The position numbers and the translations under genes are program-made. The notes under the pieces were generated by a model. That model saw only the letters and a program-made list of their open reading frames with translations, did not search any database and was not told where the DNA came from. A DNA stretch of 64,000 nucleotides from Leptospira sp. GTDB lineage: Bacteria > Spirochaetota > Leptospiria > Leptospirales > Leptospiraceae. Every line of letters starts with the position of its first letter. The first letter of the stretch is position 1. Shown in pieces: positions 37,924 through 48,156 of this stretch. The stretch is taken from NCBI GenBank assembly GCA_027533185.1, contig JAPZTS010000004.1, forward strand, positions 167,563 through 231,562, given 5' to 3'.

Positions 37924-38463
37924 TTAATCTAAAAGCCGATCAGAAGAATCTAAATCTTCATTGAATCCGAATAGTTTTGTGTTTTTGAGTCGATCCACGT
38001 AGAGAACGCCAAAAAGATGATCACACTCATGTTGCAAAACAATAGCACGATAACCTTGGATGGTTTCTTCATATTCTGTAAAATTTTCATCACGCCACTT
38101 CATTTTGATCTTGTCAGGACGCTCAACGTACCCGCGCATGCCAGGAACCGACAGGCACCCTTCCCAAAAACCTTCACCAGGAGGAGAGAGTGGCGTGATT
38201 TCAGGATTTATGATAATTTGGTTCGGAACTTCGGGTGTACCTTTGTACCTTGGGTTGTTTTCTTCCTGACCTACGACTACCAGCTTTTTTAAGATGCCGA
38301 TTTGCGGAGCGGCAAGGCCCACACCATCGGCATGGCGCATGGTATCAAACATATCCCGAATCAGCTTTTTGAACTCTTTTGTATGTATTTCGTCTTCCGT
38401 GATATCGGTGCTTGTTTGCCGTAGGATTGGGTTTCCAATTCGTAAAATATTTCTAACTGCCAT
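37924..38463 (-). CDS. def: Peptide deformylase
   Basis: 179 residues, like other leptospiral deformylases. It removes the formyl group from nascent proteins. The three motifs are [18 protein letters not shown] (Cys metal ligand) and QHECDH (two His ligands and the catalytic Glu). ATG 38463 is chosen because it gives the family start [16 protein letters not shown]; the frame runs 12 codons further upstream without a family match. The C-terminal [23 protein letters not shown] extension is a leptospiral feature. The RND pump gene starts 20 bases downstream. Confidence 0.94.
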   Translation of the reverse strand: MAVRNILRIGNPILRQTSTDITEDEIHTKEFKKLIRDMFDTMRHADGVGLAAPQIGILKKLVVVGQEENNPRYKGTPEVPNQIIINPEITPLSPPGEGFWEGCLSVPGMRGYVERPDKIKMKWRDENFTEYEETIQGYRAIVLQHECDHLFGVLYVDRLKNTKLFGFNEDLDSSDRLLD

Positions 38464-38574
38464 AGCTTCTTGGATTAGATTGGAAAACGCCCCTACCAAA
38501 TCAAGTGAAGTGCGTGAAAACTAAAAAGAATTTGACATTTCGGGGGAACAAACATTTCATTTTGGGAGGGATTT

Positions 38575-38647
<73 letters not shown>

Positions 38648-38685
38648 TTGGTTTGCAAAGGTCAGGGTGGAGTCTTGGCTTTTGA

Positions 38686-38691
38686 TGTCAA
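38686..38691 (-). promoter_or_regulatory. Candidate -35 element of tRNA-Ala promoter
   Basis: The minus strand reads TTGACA, an exact -35 consensus, 38 bases upstream of the mature tRNA 5' end. The -10 region 16 bases downstream (CACCCT) is a poor match, so this is reported as a -35 only. Confidence 0.3.
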
Positions 38692-38726
38692 GAGAATCAA
38701 TTTAGGTATGAGGAATCGAAACAAAT

Positions 38727-39038
38727 ATGGCGCAAGAAACGATTGAAGAACTGAGCAAAAAACTGAAGATCCAATCGGATATCATAAGAGGTTACGAAAA
38801 GGTTCTCCGCCTAAACGAACAGGAACTTGCCAATGCAGATGAAATCATTCGTATGTATGAGCAAATCATTGACTACTCGCGGTCCGAATTGAAAGAAGCA
38901 AAGGAAACAGTGCAAGCAAGTTCTATGGTCTCCAATTTGAGTCGAGATGAGCTAATGACTGCCTTTGAAAAAATCAAAGCACTGGAAGAGGCGAATCGGA
39001 AACTCAGAGAAGAAGCTTTAAAATTTAACAAAGAATAA
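38727..39038 (+). CDS. Short coiled-coil protein of unknown function
   Basis: 103 residues, almost entirely helical with heptad-like spacing (LSKKLKIQSDIIRGYEKVL, ELKEAKETVQA, FEKIKALEEANRKLREEAL). No enzyme motif, signal peptide or cysteine is seen. It ends 7 bases before the SpoIIE-kinase gene and is likely co-transcribed with it and the STAS gene, so it could be a scaffold or partner in that circuit. That link is inference from position alone. Confidence 0.72.
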   Translation: MAQETIEELSKKLKIQSDIIRGYEKVLRLNEQELANADEIIRMYEQIIDYSRSELKEAKETVQASSMVSNLSRDELMTAFEKIKALEEANRKLREEALKFNKE

Positions 39039-39045
39039 TCCATTC

Positions 39046-41784
39046 ATGGCCCAACCTCTCCCATCCATCGTCCGGAAATCTCCGGAAGGTGGTTTTTATG
39101 TTGCCTCCTCACAAGAATTAGATGATCTTTATCATTTTATCCTTGGTCAGGCAAAACGTCTAGTCCAAGCAAAATCAGCCGCTTTTTACTTCAGAAACGA
39201 ATCAGGGAACCTAAAGCGAATCGGAGCCCTTAAGGATAAACCAAATTCAGCAAAAATCGCTAAATACGTTTTTAAATCCAAAAAAAGTATTCTTTTAAAA
39301 AAGGGTTCGAAAGTCGGCTATGAAAAATTGGAGAATTCGTATCTAGTTTGTTATTTGGGAGAAGAAGTAGGGGAGCTTTCTCTTGGAGTTTTGGTTTTAG
39401 AAGGAATCCGGCACTTCAATGATTTTTCGGAGCAAGATCTTGACCTTATCAATTATTTTATTTCAAATTTAACTGCCTTATTTAAAGATACTGTATTTTC
39501 TGAGGGTGATGGGCAATTTTTTTCTGCCTTCACCACTTCTATTTTGCTTTTATTAGATAATTCTAATATACATAATAACAACAATCGTTTGCAATACTTT
39601 CTCCAGGAAATCATTCGTGTAGCTGTACTTATCAATACCAGTATGGAGTTGGATCACCTACTTTCGATGGTAATGGAGAGTGCCAAGTCCGTATTTAGAA
39701 CAGAGGCGAGTTCTCTGCTCTTGTTAGACGAGAAAAAAGAGTTCCTTATCTTTCATACCGTAACAGGAGAAAAAAAAGAGGAAGTAGCAAAAGTTAAAGT
39801 TCCTATTGGGCAAGGGATCGCAGGTACCGTTGCAGTAACAAAACAACCCATGATAATCAATGATGCCCAAAACGACGAACGGGTCTTTCGGGATGTAGAC
39901 AAGGCTTCTAATTTTGTAACTCGAAATATTTTGGCGAGTCCCCTCATTGTGGGCGACGAAGTCATTGGCGTAATCGAGGCAATCAACACAATCGATAGAA
40001 ATAATTTTAGTCAAAACGATATAGAATTCTTTCTTTCCTTTTCCTCAGCTTGTGCAGTTGCCATCCAAAAAACAGGCCTTCTAGAAAATTTAAACCTAAC
40101 GAACAAAGAACTCAAACAAAAGTTAAGTACTCTCGAATCTATTTTTGACCTCGGTCAAGCGGTCTTAGAAAGTCATGACGAACTTGGACTGATGTCCCGT
40201 TCTTTGAATATCCTTACCAAGGAATTGAACTGTGAAGAAGCAGGGATGATCATCATAGAAGAAAAGAACAGAAATCGTATTCAGGTATATGCAAGACAAA
40301 TGGGGATCGTTCGTGAGTCTTTTTTTCCAATGGAGGAAAGCCGGCTCTTTCTTTCTTTAATAGAATCAGGTAATCCACGGATGGCGGTTATTTCACCGCA
40401 AATAGAAGAACAGTTTTTAGATTTAGAGTCTCAAGTATTAAAAAAGAATTTCCTTATACTGCCAATCGCACCTAAAGGTGGGACAATGCGGGCAGCACTT
40501 TTTGCTTGTGGAAAGATTTCAGCAAAAAGTTTTGATGAAACGGACCTTCGTATGTTAAAGACTTTATCGAGTCCTCTTGCGAAGGCCTTTGAGAATTTGC
40601 GGCTCAACCAACAGATCATCGCAAAAAAATCCATTGAAAAAGAAATAGAAATCACAAGAAACATTCAAAACAATATTTTACCCAATCATATCATTGAATC
40701 AAAAGGATTTGACCTGGGTGTTAAGTCAGTTGCCGCAAAAGAAGTGTCAGGTGATTTTTATGATTTTCATTCCTTCGGAGAAGATGAATATTCTTTTTTG
40801 GTTGCGGATGTTTCGGGAAAAAGTTTGCCTGCGGCCATATTTATGGCGATGTCTTCTTCTATCATACGAACACTTTCGCGAACTTCCAATCTCAATCCAT
40901 CTGAATTACTAACACGAGCAAATCAACTAATCTATGAAGACTCTCAATCAGGGATGTTCGTAACTTTATTTTTTGTGGACTACCATGAAAAGAATAGAGA
41001 ACTTCAATTTGCCTCCGCGGGTCATAATGACCAAATTTGGGTTCGGAAAGACGGAACCTATGAATTGTTAAAAGGAAAGGGAGCCCCTTTGGGAGTAGTT
41101 CCACTCTCGAACTACCAAGGCGGTGGGATTGTAATTTCGCCGGGTGATATGTTGGTTCTCTACACCGATGGAGCCATTGAAGAAAAAAATCCAGAAGATG
41201 AGGAATTTGGACTCGATCGATTTGTGGATACTATCATACAATTGCGAGATAAGCCTGCACAAGAAATTGTCGAAGATGTTTACAAGGCCATTCGGGACTT
41301 CTCTCAGGCAGAAGAACAGTACGATGACTTTACGGTCATGGTTTTGAAATTTTCGGAAGAAATGGAGAGCCGGTTGGAAAGAAGATTTTTAGCCCTCCCT
41401 ACAGAAATTCCAAAGTTTCGGGACTTTGTTTCGGAATTCCTCAAAGGAAAGGCCACAAAAGAGCATGCTTTGGATGATATTCTAATCTCTTTGGATGAGG
41501 CCTCTACCAACATTGTCATGCATAGCTACAAAGATACAAATCTCAAGGATCCGAGTTTCCTTTGTTTACTTGAGATATCTGACAATACTCTCAAGGTTGT
41601 ACTCTTGGATGAGGGAAAACCCTTTGAAAGGGAATCCGTCCCAATACCTTCTCTTGAGGCGAATATGAAAGGAGACCGGAAGGGTGGTTTTGGTGTGTAT
41701 TTAATGGAAACCCTAATGGATCGAGTCGAATACGAATATGATGGGCGATACAATAGAACTAATTTGGAGAAAGTAATCAGATGA
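39046..41784 (+). CDS. GAF-domain PP2C phosphatase (SpoIIE/RsbU type) fused to an RsbW-like kinase domain
   Basis: 912 residues, cytoplasmic. Three GAF-like regions are visible: about 20-150, 190-345 (TEASSLLLLDEKKEF, PIGQGIAGTVA, ASPLIVGDEVIGVIEA) and 360-510. A short helical linker (EKEIEITRNIQNNILP) leads to the SpoIIE phosphatase at about 525-768, with metal-binding Asp residues in KEVSGDFYDFH and FLVADVSGKSLPAAIFMAM. The last 140 residues are a GHKL ATPase of the RsbW type: N-box SLDEASTNIVMHSY, and GGFGVYLMETLMD. So phosphatase and kinase for a STAS protein may be in one chain. The next gene, a STAS antagonist, overlaps by 4 bases. Confidence 0.88.
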   Translation: MAQPLPSIVRKSPEGGFYVASSQELDDLYHFILGQAKRLVQAKSAAFYFRNESGNLKRIGALKDKPNSAKIAKYVFKSKKSILLKKGSKVGYEKLENSYLVCYLGEEVGELSLGVLVLEGIRHFNDFSEQDLDLINYFISNLTALFKDTVFSEGDGQFFSAFTTSILLLLDNSNIHNNNNRLQYFLQEIIRVAVLINTSMELDHLLSMVMESAKSVFRTEASSLLLLDEKKEFLIFHTVTGEKKEEVAKVKVPIGQGIAGTVAVTKQPMIINDAQNDERVFRDVDKASNFVTRNILASPLIVGDEVIGVIEAINTIDRNNFSQNDIEFFLSFSSACAVAIQKTGLLENLNLTNKELKQKLSTLESIFDLGQAVLESHDELGLMSRSLNILTKELNCEEAGMIIIEEKNRNRIQVYARQMGIVRESFFPMEESRLFLSLIESGNPRMAVISPQIEEQFLDLESQVLKKNFLILPIAPKGGTMRAALFACGKISAKSFDETDLRMLKTLSSPLAKAFENLRLNQQIIAKKSIEKEIEITRNIQNNILPNHIIESKGFDLGVKSVAAKEVSGDFYDFHSFGEDEYSFLVADVSGKSLPAAIFMAMSSSIIRTLSRTSNLNPSELLTRANQLIYEDSQSGMFVTLFFVDYHEKNRELQFASAGHNDQIWVRKDGTYELLKGKGAPLGVVPLSNYQGGGIVISPGDMLVLYTDGAIEEKNPEDEEFGLDRFVDTIIQLRDKPAQEIVEDVYKAIRDFSQAEEQYDDFTVMVLKFSEEMESRLERRFLALPTEIPKFRDFVSEFLKGKATKEHALDDILISLDEASTNIVMHSYKDTNLKDPSFLCLLEISDNTLKVVLLDEGKPFERESVPIPSLEANMKGDRKGGFGVYLMETLMDRVEYEYDGRYNRTNLEKVIR

Positions 41785-42122
41785 ACGAAGAAAAATTGGG
41801 ACTCCACTCAGAAACAATCGGCGACGTCCTTGTCATTCATATTCAGGGCAATTTGGATGTACATAATACCCACAAACTCGAGAACGACTTGATGGCTATG
41901 GTAAAGTCAGCCAAAAAATCAGTTGTCTACAATTTGATCGAAGTTCCCTTTATTTCGAGTGCTGGTCTACGGATGTTGGTGACCTCACTCAGACTTTGCC
42001 AAGAGCTAAAGATTACAATTTCAATTTGTGGTCTTCAGCCAGCGGTAGATAAAGTCTTTGATATCGTCGGAATGTCCCAACTTTTTACCATCTATCCGGA
42101 CCTTGAATCTGCAATTCAGTAA
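41781..42122 (+). CDS. STAS-domain anti-sigma factor antagonist
   Basis: 113 residues, a single STAS domain as in SpoIIAA and RsbV. The phosphorylation-site loop is [14 protein letters not shown], where the Ser after the beta strand is the expected target. [19 protein letters not shown] forms the first strand and helix. The unphosphorylated form normally binds an anti-sigma kinase and frees its partner. Its ATG overlaps the stop of the phosphatase-kinase gene (ATGA), so the two are translated together and this is the likely substrate. No sigma factor of the SigB/SigF kind lies nearby. Confidence 0.92.
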   Translation: MNEEKLGLHSETIGDVLVIHIQGNLDVHNTHKLENDLMAMVKSAKKSVVYNLIEVPFISSAGLRMLVTSLRLCQELKITISICGLQPAVDKVFDIVGMSQLFTIYPDLESAIQ

Positions 42123-42169
42123 AAATCACTTTTCTAAGTGGTTTGAATCAAAACATTGGAAAAATACCT

Positions 42170-43816
42170 ATGGAAACTAGTTCGTATTCCCTAAACAACC
42201 CTTTCAAAGAACAGAACCAAACTGAAACCAAAAAAGGCATCTACGATGACGCCATAAAACTCGGTCAAGAACTCATTGTAAAACCCTTCCTGGGTGGCGG
42301 TGAAGATCGAATCCGAGTCCAACATTCTAAAAACCGTATGACGGTTTGGGAACGGATCAAAGTTCTTACAAATGAAGAACCTAATATAACATTCCAAAAC
42401 TGGGGACCCAATCTAGATGGAGCCTCGATTGTAACAGGTGTGCTAAAAATTCGAGGTAGAGATGTCGCGGTTTATGGCCATGACTTTACTCTTCGTGCGG
42501 GATCCATGGATGCGACGAATGGTAGTAAGTTGGCGCGTCTGATTATGATGGCGGGTGAACATGGAATCCCACTTATTGGTATGAATGATTCGGCAGGTGC
42601 ATATGTTCCTGCGGGAGTAGGCGGACTTGATGGTTATTCGGAAGCGTTTACTGCTCTAAGAAAGATCAGTGGAGTCGTTCCTTCTATTATGCTTATGTTT
42701 GGTTTCAATGCAGGAGGAGGAGCGTATCTTCCGAGACAGGGATCTTTTATGATCCAATGTGATAATACTTTCTTTGGCCTAACAGGACCAGGCGTAGTAA
42801 AGTCCGTACTTGGTGAAGATATCTCTGCTGAAGATTTGGGGGGGCCAAAAGTCCACGGCCAAAGTGGGGTTGTAGACTTAGTTACCAATGACGAACTAGG
42901 CTCCCTTCGAACTGCGATTCGCCTTTTGTCTTACTTACCGGACAATAACCAAAGTTTTGCGCCTTTCTATCCTACATCTGACTCAATGAACCGGTTTATT
43001 TACGAAGAGGATATCCTTTTCAGAAAGACCTTCAATTCACCGACAGGCATGAATACTCCATTTGATATCACTTTGTATTTACAACAGATTTGTGACCATG
43101 GTGAGTTTTTTGAAGTTCAGCCACAAAGAGCTCGTAACATCGTAACTGCATTTGGCAGGATCGGTGGTCATGTAGTAGGATTTTTAGCTAACAATTCGGC
43201 GGTTTCTTCAGGTCAGATTGATATCGGAGCCTCCAGAAAAGGTACAAGATTTGTCCGGTTCTGTAACCTTTATAATATCCCTATGGTCTTCATTGAGGAT
43301 ACGACGGGATTCTTACCAGGAAGAGACCAAGAACACAATGGAATCGTATTAGAAGGACGTAAACTTTTAGATTCAATTATTGATCTACGAACACCAAGAT
43401 TAACACTGATCATACGCAATGCGTTCGGTGGTGCTTATGCTACTTTTAACTCGTATTTTACAGGAGCATCCATGGTATTCGCACTTCCAACAGCAAGGAT
43501 TGCAGTTATGGGACCTGCTGGAAAAGAATACGTCTATAAGGATGAAATATCTTCTATTCAAAAAGAGTATGTTGCCAATGTGAAAAAAGGAATGCCTGAC
43601 AAAGAAGCAATCGCTCTTCGTGATGGCAAACTTTTTGAAATCGGACAAAGGTATGAAAAGGAATTGATGAACCCGAAAGAGGCATTGTCTCTTGGTTCCG
43701 TTTCCTCTATCATCCTTCCTGGTTTTACAAGAAAGGTTCTTGGCACGAATCTGAATTTTTTAATGTCTAGATACAAACCAACGCCAATGAGTGGTCCACA
43801 AAGAGAGTTCGAGTAA
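42170..43816 (+). CDS. Biotin-dependent acyl-CoA carboxylase, carboxyltransferase subunit
   Basis: 548 residues, the size of the propionyl-/methylcrotonyl-CoA carboxylase beta type with both crotonase-fold halves. The acyl-CoA pocket region [20 protein letters not shown] and [18 protein letters not shown] in the first half, and [17 protein letters not shown] and [14 protein letters not shown] in the second, carry the oxyanion-hole glycines. ATG 42170 has a GGAAAA upstream and is preferred over TTG 42143. The biotin carboxylase-BCCP gene follows 3 bases after the stop. The acyl-CoA used (acetyl, propionyl or longer) cannot be told from sequence. Confidence 0.85.
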   Translation: METSSYSLNNPFKEQNQTETKKGIYDDAIKLGQELIVKPFLGGGEDRIRVQHSKNRMTVWERIKVLTNEEPNITFQNWGPNLDGASIVTGVLKIRGRDVAVYGHDFTLRAGSMDATNGSKLARLIMMAGEHGIPLIGMNDSAGAYVPAGVGGLDGYSEAFTALRKISGVVPSIMLMFGFNAGGGAYLPRQGSFMIQCDNTFFGLTGPGVVKSVLGEDISAEDLGGPKVHGQSGVVDLVTNDELGSLRTAIRLLSYLPDNNQSFAPFYPTSDSMNRFIYEEDILFRKTFNSPTGMNTPFDITLYLQQICDHGEFFEVQPQRARNIVTAFGRIGGHVVGFLANNSAVSSGQIDIGASRKGTRFVRFCNLYNIPMVFIEDTTGFLPGRDQEHNGIVLEGRKLLDSIIDLRTPRLTLIIRNAFGGAYATFNSYFTGASMVFALPTARIAVMGPAGKEYVYKDEISSIQKEYVANVKKGMPDKEAIALRDGKLFEIGQRYEKELMNPKEALSLGSVSSIILPGFTRKVLGTNLNFLMSRYKPTPMSGPQREFE

Positions 43817-43819
43817 TCT

Positions 43820-46576
43820 ATGTTAGATAAAAATTTAAAACGCATTCAGTTCCAAGAGTCGGAATCCGCTTGGATCCGTTCCTTTAGTGTAGAATCGATC
43901 AAATGCCTAATTGTATGTAGGGGCCCTGTTCGAAAAGAAACGATGGATGTTTTTGATGCCATTGGTGTAAAAGAATACGGAATCCTCCTCTCTGAAAAGG
44001 ATTCCATTGTTTACCCAAAAGCTCTAGCACCTGAACTACGTAACTTTCGATTTCCAGAAAACGTACACCGTGTTCCAGATTATATGGGAGCAGGCAAGGA
44101 AGAAAAAGAAGAACGAATCAAACAAATCATCGGCATAGCAAAAAACAATGGTTATACACATATTTTTGCAGGTTACGGATTTATGGCCGAAGATGCAGAG
44201 TTTATTGAGGCAATCGAAGAAGCTGGTGTGATTTTTATGGGGCCAAGTTCGCATGTAGCAAAGGGTGCTGGTGCAAAAGACGAGGCAAAAAAATTAGCAA
44301 GGTCTCTTAAGGTATCTGTAACTCCAGGGGTAGATAATATCACGGCTCTTGCATTGCTTAGAAAGACAGGAAACTCTAAGTCTGGTCTTGAAAAAATTGC
44401 CAAAGAAAATTCAGTGGATTTCCAATTCAATGATGCTCAGTCTTTGGAAGACAATGCAGAAATCCTTTTACAAAAATCCTATGAAAAGACGATCGACCTA
44501 ACTACGATTCCCGACTTACAAAAAGAATCTGAGATTCTTTGTGAGGATATCTGGAAAAAATACCCGGGCAAACGTATTCGTTTCAAGTATATCGGTGGCG
44601 GTGGTGGAAAGGGCCAGCGTGTTATTTCTGAGAAATCAGAAGTTGACGGTGCGGTTATGGAAATCCTTGCCGAGTCTAAGGTAACAGCTGTTGGTTCCAA
44701 TAGAAACTTTCTAATCGAGCTCAATATAGAAAATACAAGGCATAATGAAATCCAGTTGATAGGAAATGGGGAATGGTCCCTTTCCCTCGGTGGGCGAGAT
44801 TGTTCTTTGCAAATGCACGAACAAAAGCTACTTGAGATTTCGCAGACTGTAGAACTCCTCCAAAAAGAAGCAGAGGCTTGTGAGAAGACTAATTCCAAAA
44901 AGGCAGGCATCCTGAAAAAAGATCTGGAAACTTTGAAGGATATGGAACACCAAGCTGAAGTTTTTGGTAAAGCAATTCGTTTGAATAGTGTCTCGACTTT
45001 CGAGTGTATTGTGGAAGGAAATAGTTTCTTCTTTATGGAAGTAAACACTCGGATTCAGGTGGAACACCGAGTTACAGAAATGGTTTACAAGATGAAATTT
45101 GTAAATCCAAACGATCCGAATGACTTCTTCTATATTGACTCTCTTGTAGAAGCGATGGCGGTTTTATCGATCCATGGACCTAGTGTCCCTAAACCGGAAC
45201 GAATTCTTAGAAATGTTTCCGGTGCGGAAGTTCGTATCAACGCAACCAACAGGGCATTGCAACCGCATGCTGGTGGAATCATACAAAGTTGGTCCAATGC
45301 TCTCCCAGAAGAAATTCGCGATGACCAAGGTATTTGCACAAGGAACCCAGATACAGGTGCCTTTGTTCACTACAACCTAGCGGGTGCATACGATTCGAAC
45401 GTAGCACTAATAGTATCTTACGGAGAATCCAGAAAACACAACCTGGAAGTATTGGGAAATATCCTTCGAAAAACGGAACTTAGAGGTCATAATTTAGAGA
45501 CTAATTTGTTAGTCCACTACGGACTAATCCAATGGATTTTAGGAAAGGATGCAATGTTCAAACCATCGACAGCATTCATGATTTCCTATCTTGCTGGAAT
45601 CGGATCTCTTCAGTCTGTTGTAAACGATATCGATTTAGAATATTTGTGGTCAGAAAAATCCAAAGCCGCGGACGCTAACAAAAAGAAAGTTTTATCTAAA
45701 AAACTTACTCTAATTATGCGCCCTCTTGAGAAAATCCTTTCGAATCCACATGTCCTTGGTGGATTTTTAGGCTATTATGACGGCAAACTTTGGAAGCGGG
45801 ATGGAAAAACTCCCAAGTTCTCAGAGAATCCGATCGAGTTTTTGGACAAATTGTACTACTATCTAAACTTAGAAGAATCAGGTGACAAACCAAGTTCTGA
45901 AAAGATTTGGGATCACGACAACGCTTTACTTTCGGAATCAAAATCGTTTTACGACGAATTCAAAACGCGTTCTGGACTGAAGACATGGTCGGAAATAGAA
46001 AAAGCATTCGATTCGGGGAAAAATCCGAACGAACAAACGATTCCAACGGAACTCTGGAAACAGGCGGTTGAGAGCCATTTTGGTTTCCAAGTGGGAATGG
46101 AGATATTGCTTTTGCTTCCGAATATTGGAATCAAATCCAATTTCTTTGGATTGGATATCAATGAAGACTTGGATGGTGTTGTACCAGATGAGTTTAAAGC
46201 CAAGGAAACCCGAGACACTCTCATCAAAACATTGAACCCACCGCCTAAGATGAGCGGTGATGAAATTGTTGCGCCAATGGGAGGGATGTTTTATTCCAAA
46301 GAAGCACCAAATCTACCTACGATGGTAGAAGAGGGACAGCACTTCCAAGTAGGTCAACCTCTCTTTATCATTGAAGTAATGAAGATGTTTAACAAAATTG
46401 TTGCTCCAATCAGTGGAACCATTGTAAAGAATCTTATGGTAGACTCTGACGGGAAGATCGTAACGAAAGGGCAGCCTATTTTTAAGATCAAACCAGACGA
46501 GGTTATTGTAGAAGAATCTGAAGAGGAAATTCGAGCAAGAAAGGTGAAGGTTACAAAAGAACTGGGTTTGGTCTAG
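43820..46576 (+). CDS. Atypical acyl-CoA carboxylase alpha subunit: biotin carboxylase plus biotin carrier domain
   Basis: 918 residues, longer than usual alpha subunits (about 660). The N-terminal Rossmann part differs from standard AccC (IKCLIVCRGPVRKETMDVFD). The ATP-grasp core is present with FKYIGGGGGKGQRVI and the catalytic region FMEVNTRIQVEHRVTEMVY. An additional helical stretch rich in Lys and Glu interrupts it at about 335-375. A long middle region (about 600-810) has no motif I recognise. The carrier domain at the end has the biotinylation motif EVMKMFNK, with K855 as the biotin site. It pairs with the carboxyltransferase gene 3 bases upstream. The cheB gene ends 13 bases away on the other strand. 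Confidence 0.85.
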   Translation: MLDKNLKRIQFQESESAWIRSFSVESIKCLIVCRGPVRKETMDVFDAIGVKEYGILLSEKDSIVYPKALAPELRNFRFPENVHRVPDYMGAGKEEKEERIKQIIGIAKNNGYTHIFAGYGFMAEDAEFIEAIEEAGVIFMGPSSHVAKGAGAKDEAKKLARSLKVSVTPGVDNITALALLRKTGNSKSGLEKIAKENSVDFQFNDAQSLEDNAEILLQKSYEKTIDLTTIPDLQKESEILCEDIWKKYPGKRIRFKYIGGGGGKGQRVISEKSEVDGAVMEILAESKVTAVGSNRNFLIELNIENTRHNEIQLIGNGEWSLSLGGRDCSLQMHEQKLLEISQTVELLQKEAEACEKTNSKKAGILKKDLETLKDMEHQAEVFGKAIRLNSVSTFECIVEGNSFFFMEVNTRIQVEHRVTEMVYKMKFVNPNDPNDFFYIDSLVEAMAVLSIHGPSVPKPERILRNVSGAEVRINATNRALQPHAGGIIQSWSNALPEEIRDDQGICTRNPDTGAFVHYNLAGAYDSNVALIVSYGESRKHNLEVLGNILRKTELRGHNLETNLLVHYGLIQWILGKDAMFKPSTAFMISYLAGIGSLQSVVNDIDLEYLWSEKSKAADANKKKVLSKKLTLIMRPLEKILSNPHVLGGFLGYYDGKLWKRDGKTPKFSENPIEFLDKLYYYLNLEESGDKPSSEKIWDHDNALLSESKSFYDEFKTRSGLKTWSEIEKAFDSGKNPNEQTIPTELWKQAVESHFGFQVGMEILLLLPNIGIKSNFFGLDINEDLDGVVPDEFKAKETRDTLIKTLNPPPKMSGDEIVAPMGGMFYSKEAPNLPTMVEEGQHFQVGQPLFIIEVMKMFNKIVAPISGTIVKNLMVDSDGKIVTKGQPIFKIKPDEVIVEESEEEIRARKVKVTKELGLV

Positions 46577-46589
46577 TTAGATATCACTC

Positions 46590-47636
46590 TCAGTAATAAC
46601 CTTCTATAACTTTATGCATGTCTGACAGGGGGAGTATTTTCGATGCGGCACCGCGTCGAATTGCTTCCTTGGGCATTCCAAAAACTACGGAACTTTCTTC
46701 GTCCTGAGCGAACGTTTCAGCGCCGTTCTTCTTCATCTCCAAGAGTCCCGATGCTCCATCGTCTCCCATACCTGTGAGGATTATCCCTTTTGCATTTTTT
46801 CCAACATCTTTCGCAACCGATCGAAACAATACATCTACGGAAGGTCTATGTCGATTGACTAAAGGCCCATCCGAGAGAGAAACCAAGTAACGAGCACCAG
46901 ATCGAATGACAGACATGTGGAGATTTCCTGGCGCTATTAACGCTTGTCCCCGAACAATCCTATCTCCTTCTTTTGCCTCCTTTACTTCGATTTGACAGAT
47001 AGAGTTTAATCTCTTTGCAAATGCTTCCGTAAATTTCTCTGGCATATGTTGTACGATGACGATCCCTGGTGAGTGTTCCCTTGAAAGTTTGGTTAAAATT
47101 TCTTCCAAGGCAAGGGTTCCACCCGTTGAGGTTCCGATGGCTACAATCTTTTCCGTTGCCTGGAGCTGAGAGATATCTTTTTTTAAATGATTGGATACAA
47201 TCTCTTTTGGTTCATTGGAATTCCATTTCGAATGTTTTGAATTGGCTGCTGCTACGACGGATTCTGTAAGAGCAATGGTTGATTCATTTAAAAAATCTTT
47301 TAAACCAATTTTAGGCTTTGTGATGATTTCGCTAGCTCCCAGTGCAAGAGCAAGAACTGCAGTTTCCGAACCTTTTTCTGTTAGTGTAGAACAAATTACT
47401 ACTGGAGTTGGACGTTCGCGCATTATTTTTTTAAGAAACGTTAGGCCATCCATCCTTGGCATTTCAATGTCTAAAACGATCACATCTGGCCAGTTTTCAT
47501 TCATCTTATCTATAGCAAAAATTGGATCAGACGCCGCGCCTAGAAATTCAAAATTCGAATCAGATTTAAAAACTTCACTTAATACTTGTCTTACGACAGC
47601 CGAATCATCGATTACAAATACTTTAATTTTATTCAT
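46590..47636 (-). CDS. cheB: Chemotaxis response regulator protein-glutamate methylesterase CheB
   Basis: 348 residues. Residues 1-120 form a receiver with phospho-acceptor D56 ([13 protein letters not shown]), D10/D11 and a Lys in ITKPK. A linker (about 125-160) leads to the methylesterase domain (about 165-348), whose catalytic Ser, His and Asp lie in [19 protein letters not shown] and GMGDDGASG. It removes methyl groups from MCPs and can deamidate Gln. Last gene of the chemotaxis operon, 18 bases after cheD. No cheR methyltransferase gene is present in the window, so the opposing enzyme is elsewhere. Confidence 0.95.
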   Translation of the reverse strand: MNKIKVFVIDDSAVVRQVLSEVFKSDSNFEFLGAASDPIFAIDKMNENWPDVIVLDIEMPRMDGLTFLKKIMRERPTPVVICSTLTEKGSETAVLALALGASEIITKPKIGLKDFLNESTIALTESVVAAANSKHSKWNSNEPKEIVSNHLKKDISQLQATEKIVAIGTSTGGTLALEEILTKLSREHSPGIVIVQHMPEKFTEAFAKRLNSICQIEVKEAKEGDRIVRGQALIAPGNLHMSVIRSGARYLVSLSDGPLVNRHRPSVDVLFRSVAKDVGKNAKGIILTGMGDDGASGLLEMKKNGAETFAQDEESSVVFGMPKEAIRRGAASKILPLSDMHKVIEGYY

Positions 47637-47654
47637 TTTTTTCTAATAAGGAAC

Positions 47655-48152
47655 TTATTTTTTCTCAACCCAAACTTCTCCATCCCAAATCGTAAAAAAT
47701 ATCTTACGACTTTGAGTACCACCTGTATCTTCAGATAAGATTTTAATTTCATTTTCCTGTAAGATTTTCTTTGCAAAATCAACGTTTTTATTTCCGATCT
47801 GTTTAATTGACGATTCAGAATCGAATAAACTCTCTTCTTCCTTTAAAAACATCGTTGAGCCACCAAAAACTTTTGCGATAAAGTCACGCCGTTCCAGTCT
47901 GACTTTTTTCATTTCATGGAAAAAATAATCAATTGCATGGATTCCGTATCGCGTACTCTTGTTTGGATCAGATTTGTTTTCCTGCGTATCGGGCAGTAGG
48001 TAATGGCACATTCCACCCATTTTTTTACCAGGACACCACAAAACGATGGAGACACATGAGCCAAGTAAGGTTCGTAAACGAATGTTTTTTTCGCCGAAGT
48101 AGATTTCTCCTGGATTTAAGAAAATATCTGTTACAAAGTTAGGTGAGTCCAT
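47655..48152 (-). CDS. cheD: Chemoreceptor glutamine deamidase CheD
   Basis: 165 residues, the usual CheD size. CheD deamidates specific receptor glutamines and in some bacteria is the partner of CheC. The catalytic Cys is in LLGSCVSIVLW and the His in GGMCHYLLP, with the upstream Thr in RLRTLLGSC. No cheC or cheX gene is found in this window. It starts 4 bases after the cheW stop and lies 18 bases before cheB, so receptor adaptation enzymes are at the 3' end of the operon. Confidence 0.93.
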   Translation of the reverse strand: MDSPNFVTDIFLNPGEIYFGEKNIRLRTLLGSCVSIVLWCPGKKMGGMCHYLLPDTQENKSDPNKSTRYGIHAIDYFFHEMKKVRLERRDFIAKVFGGSTMFLKEEESLFDSESSIKQIGNKNVDFAKKILQENEIKILSEDTGGTQSRKIFFTIWDGEVWVEKK

Positions 48153-48156
48153 AACA

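Noticed and set aside
44479..45048. 189-codon open frame antisense to the carboxylase alpha gene
   Set aside because: It lies wholly within a well-supported gene, with biased Ser/Arg/Phe composition and no recognisable motif.
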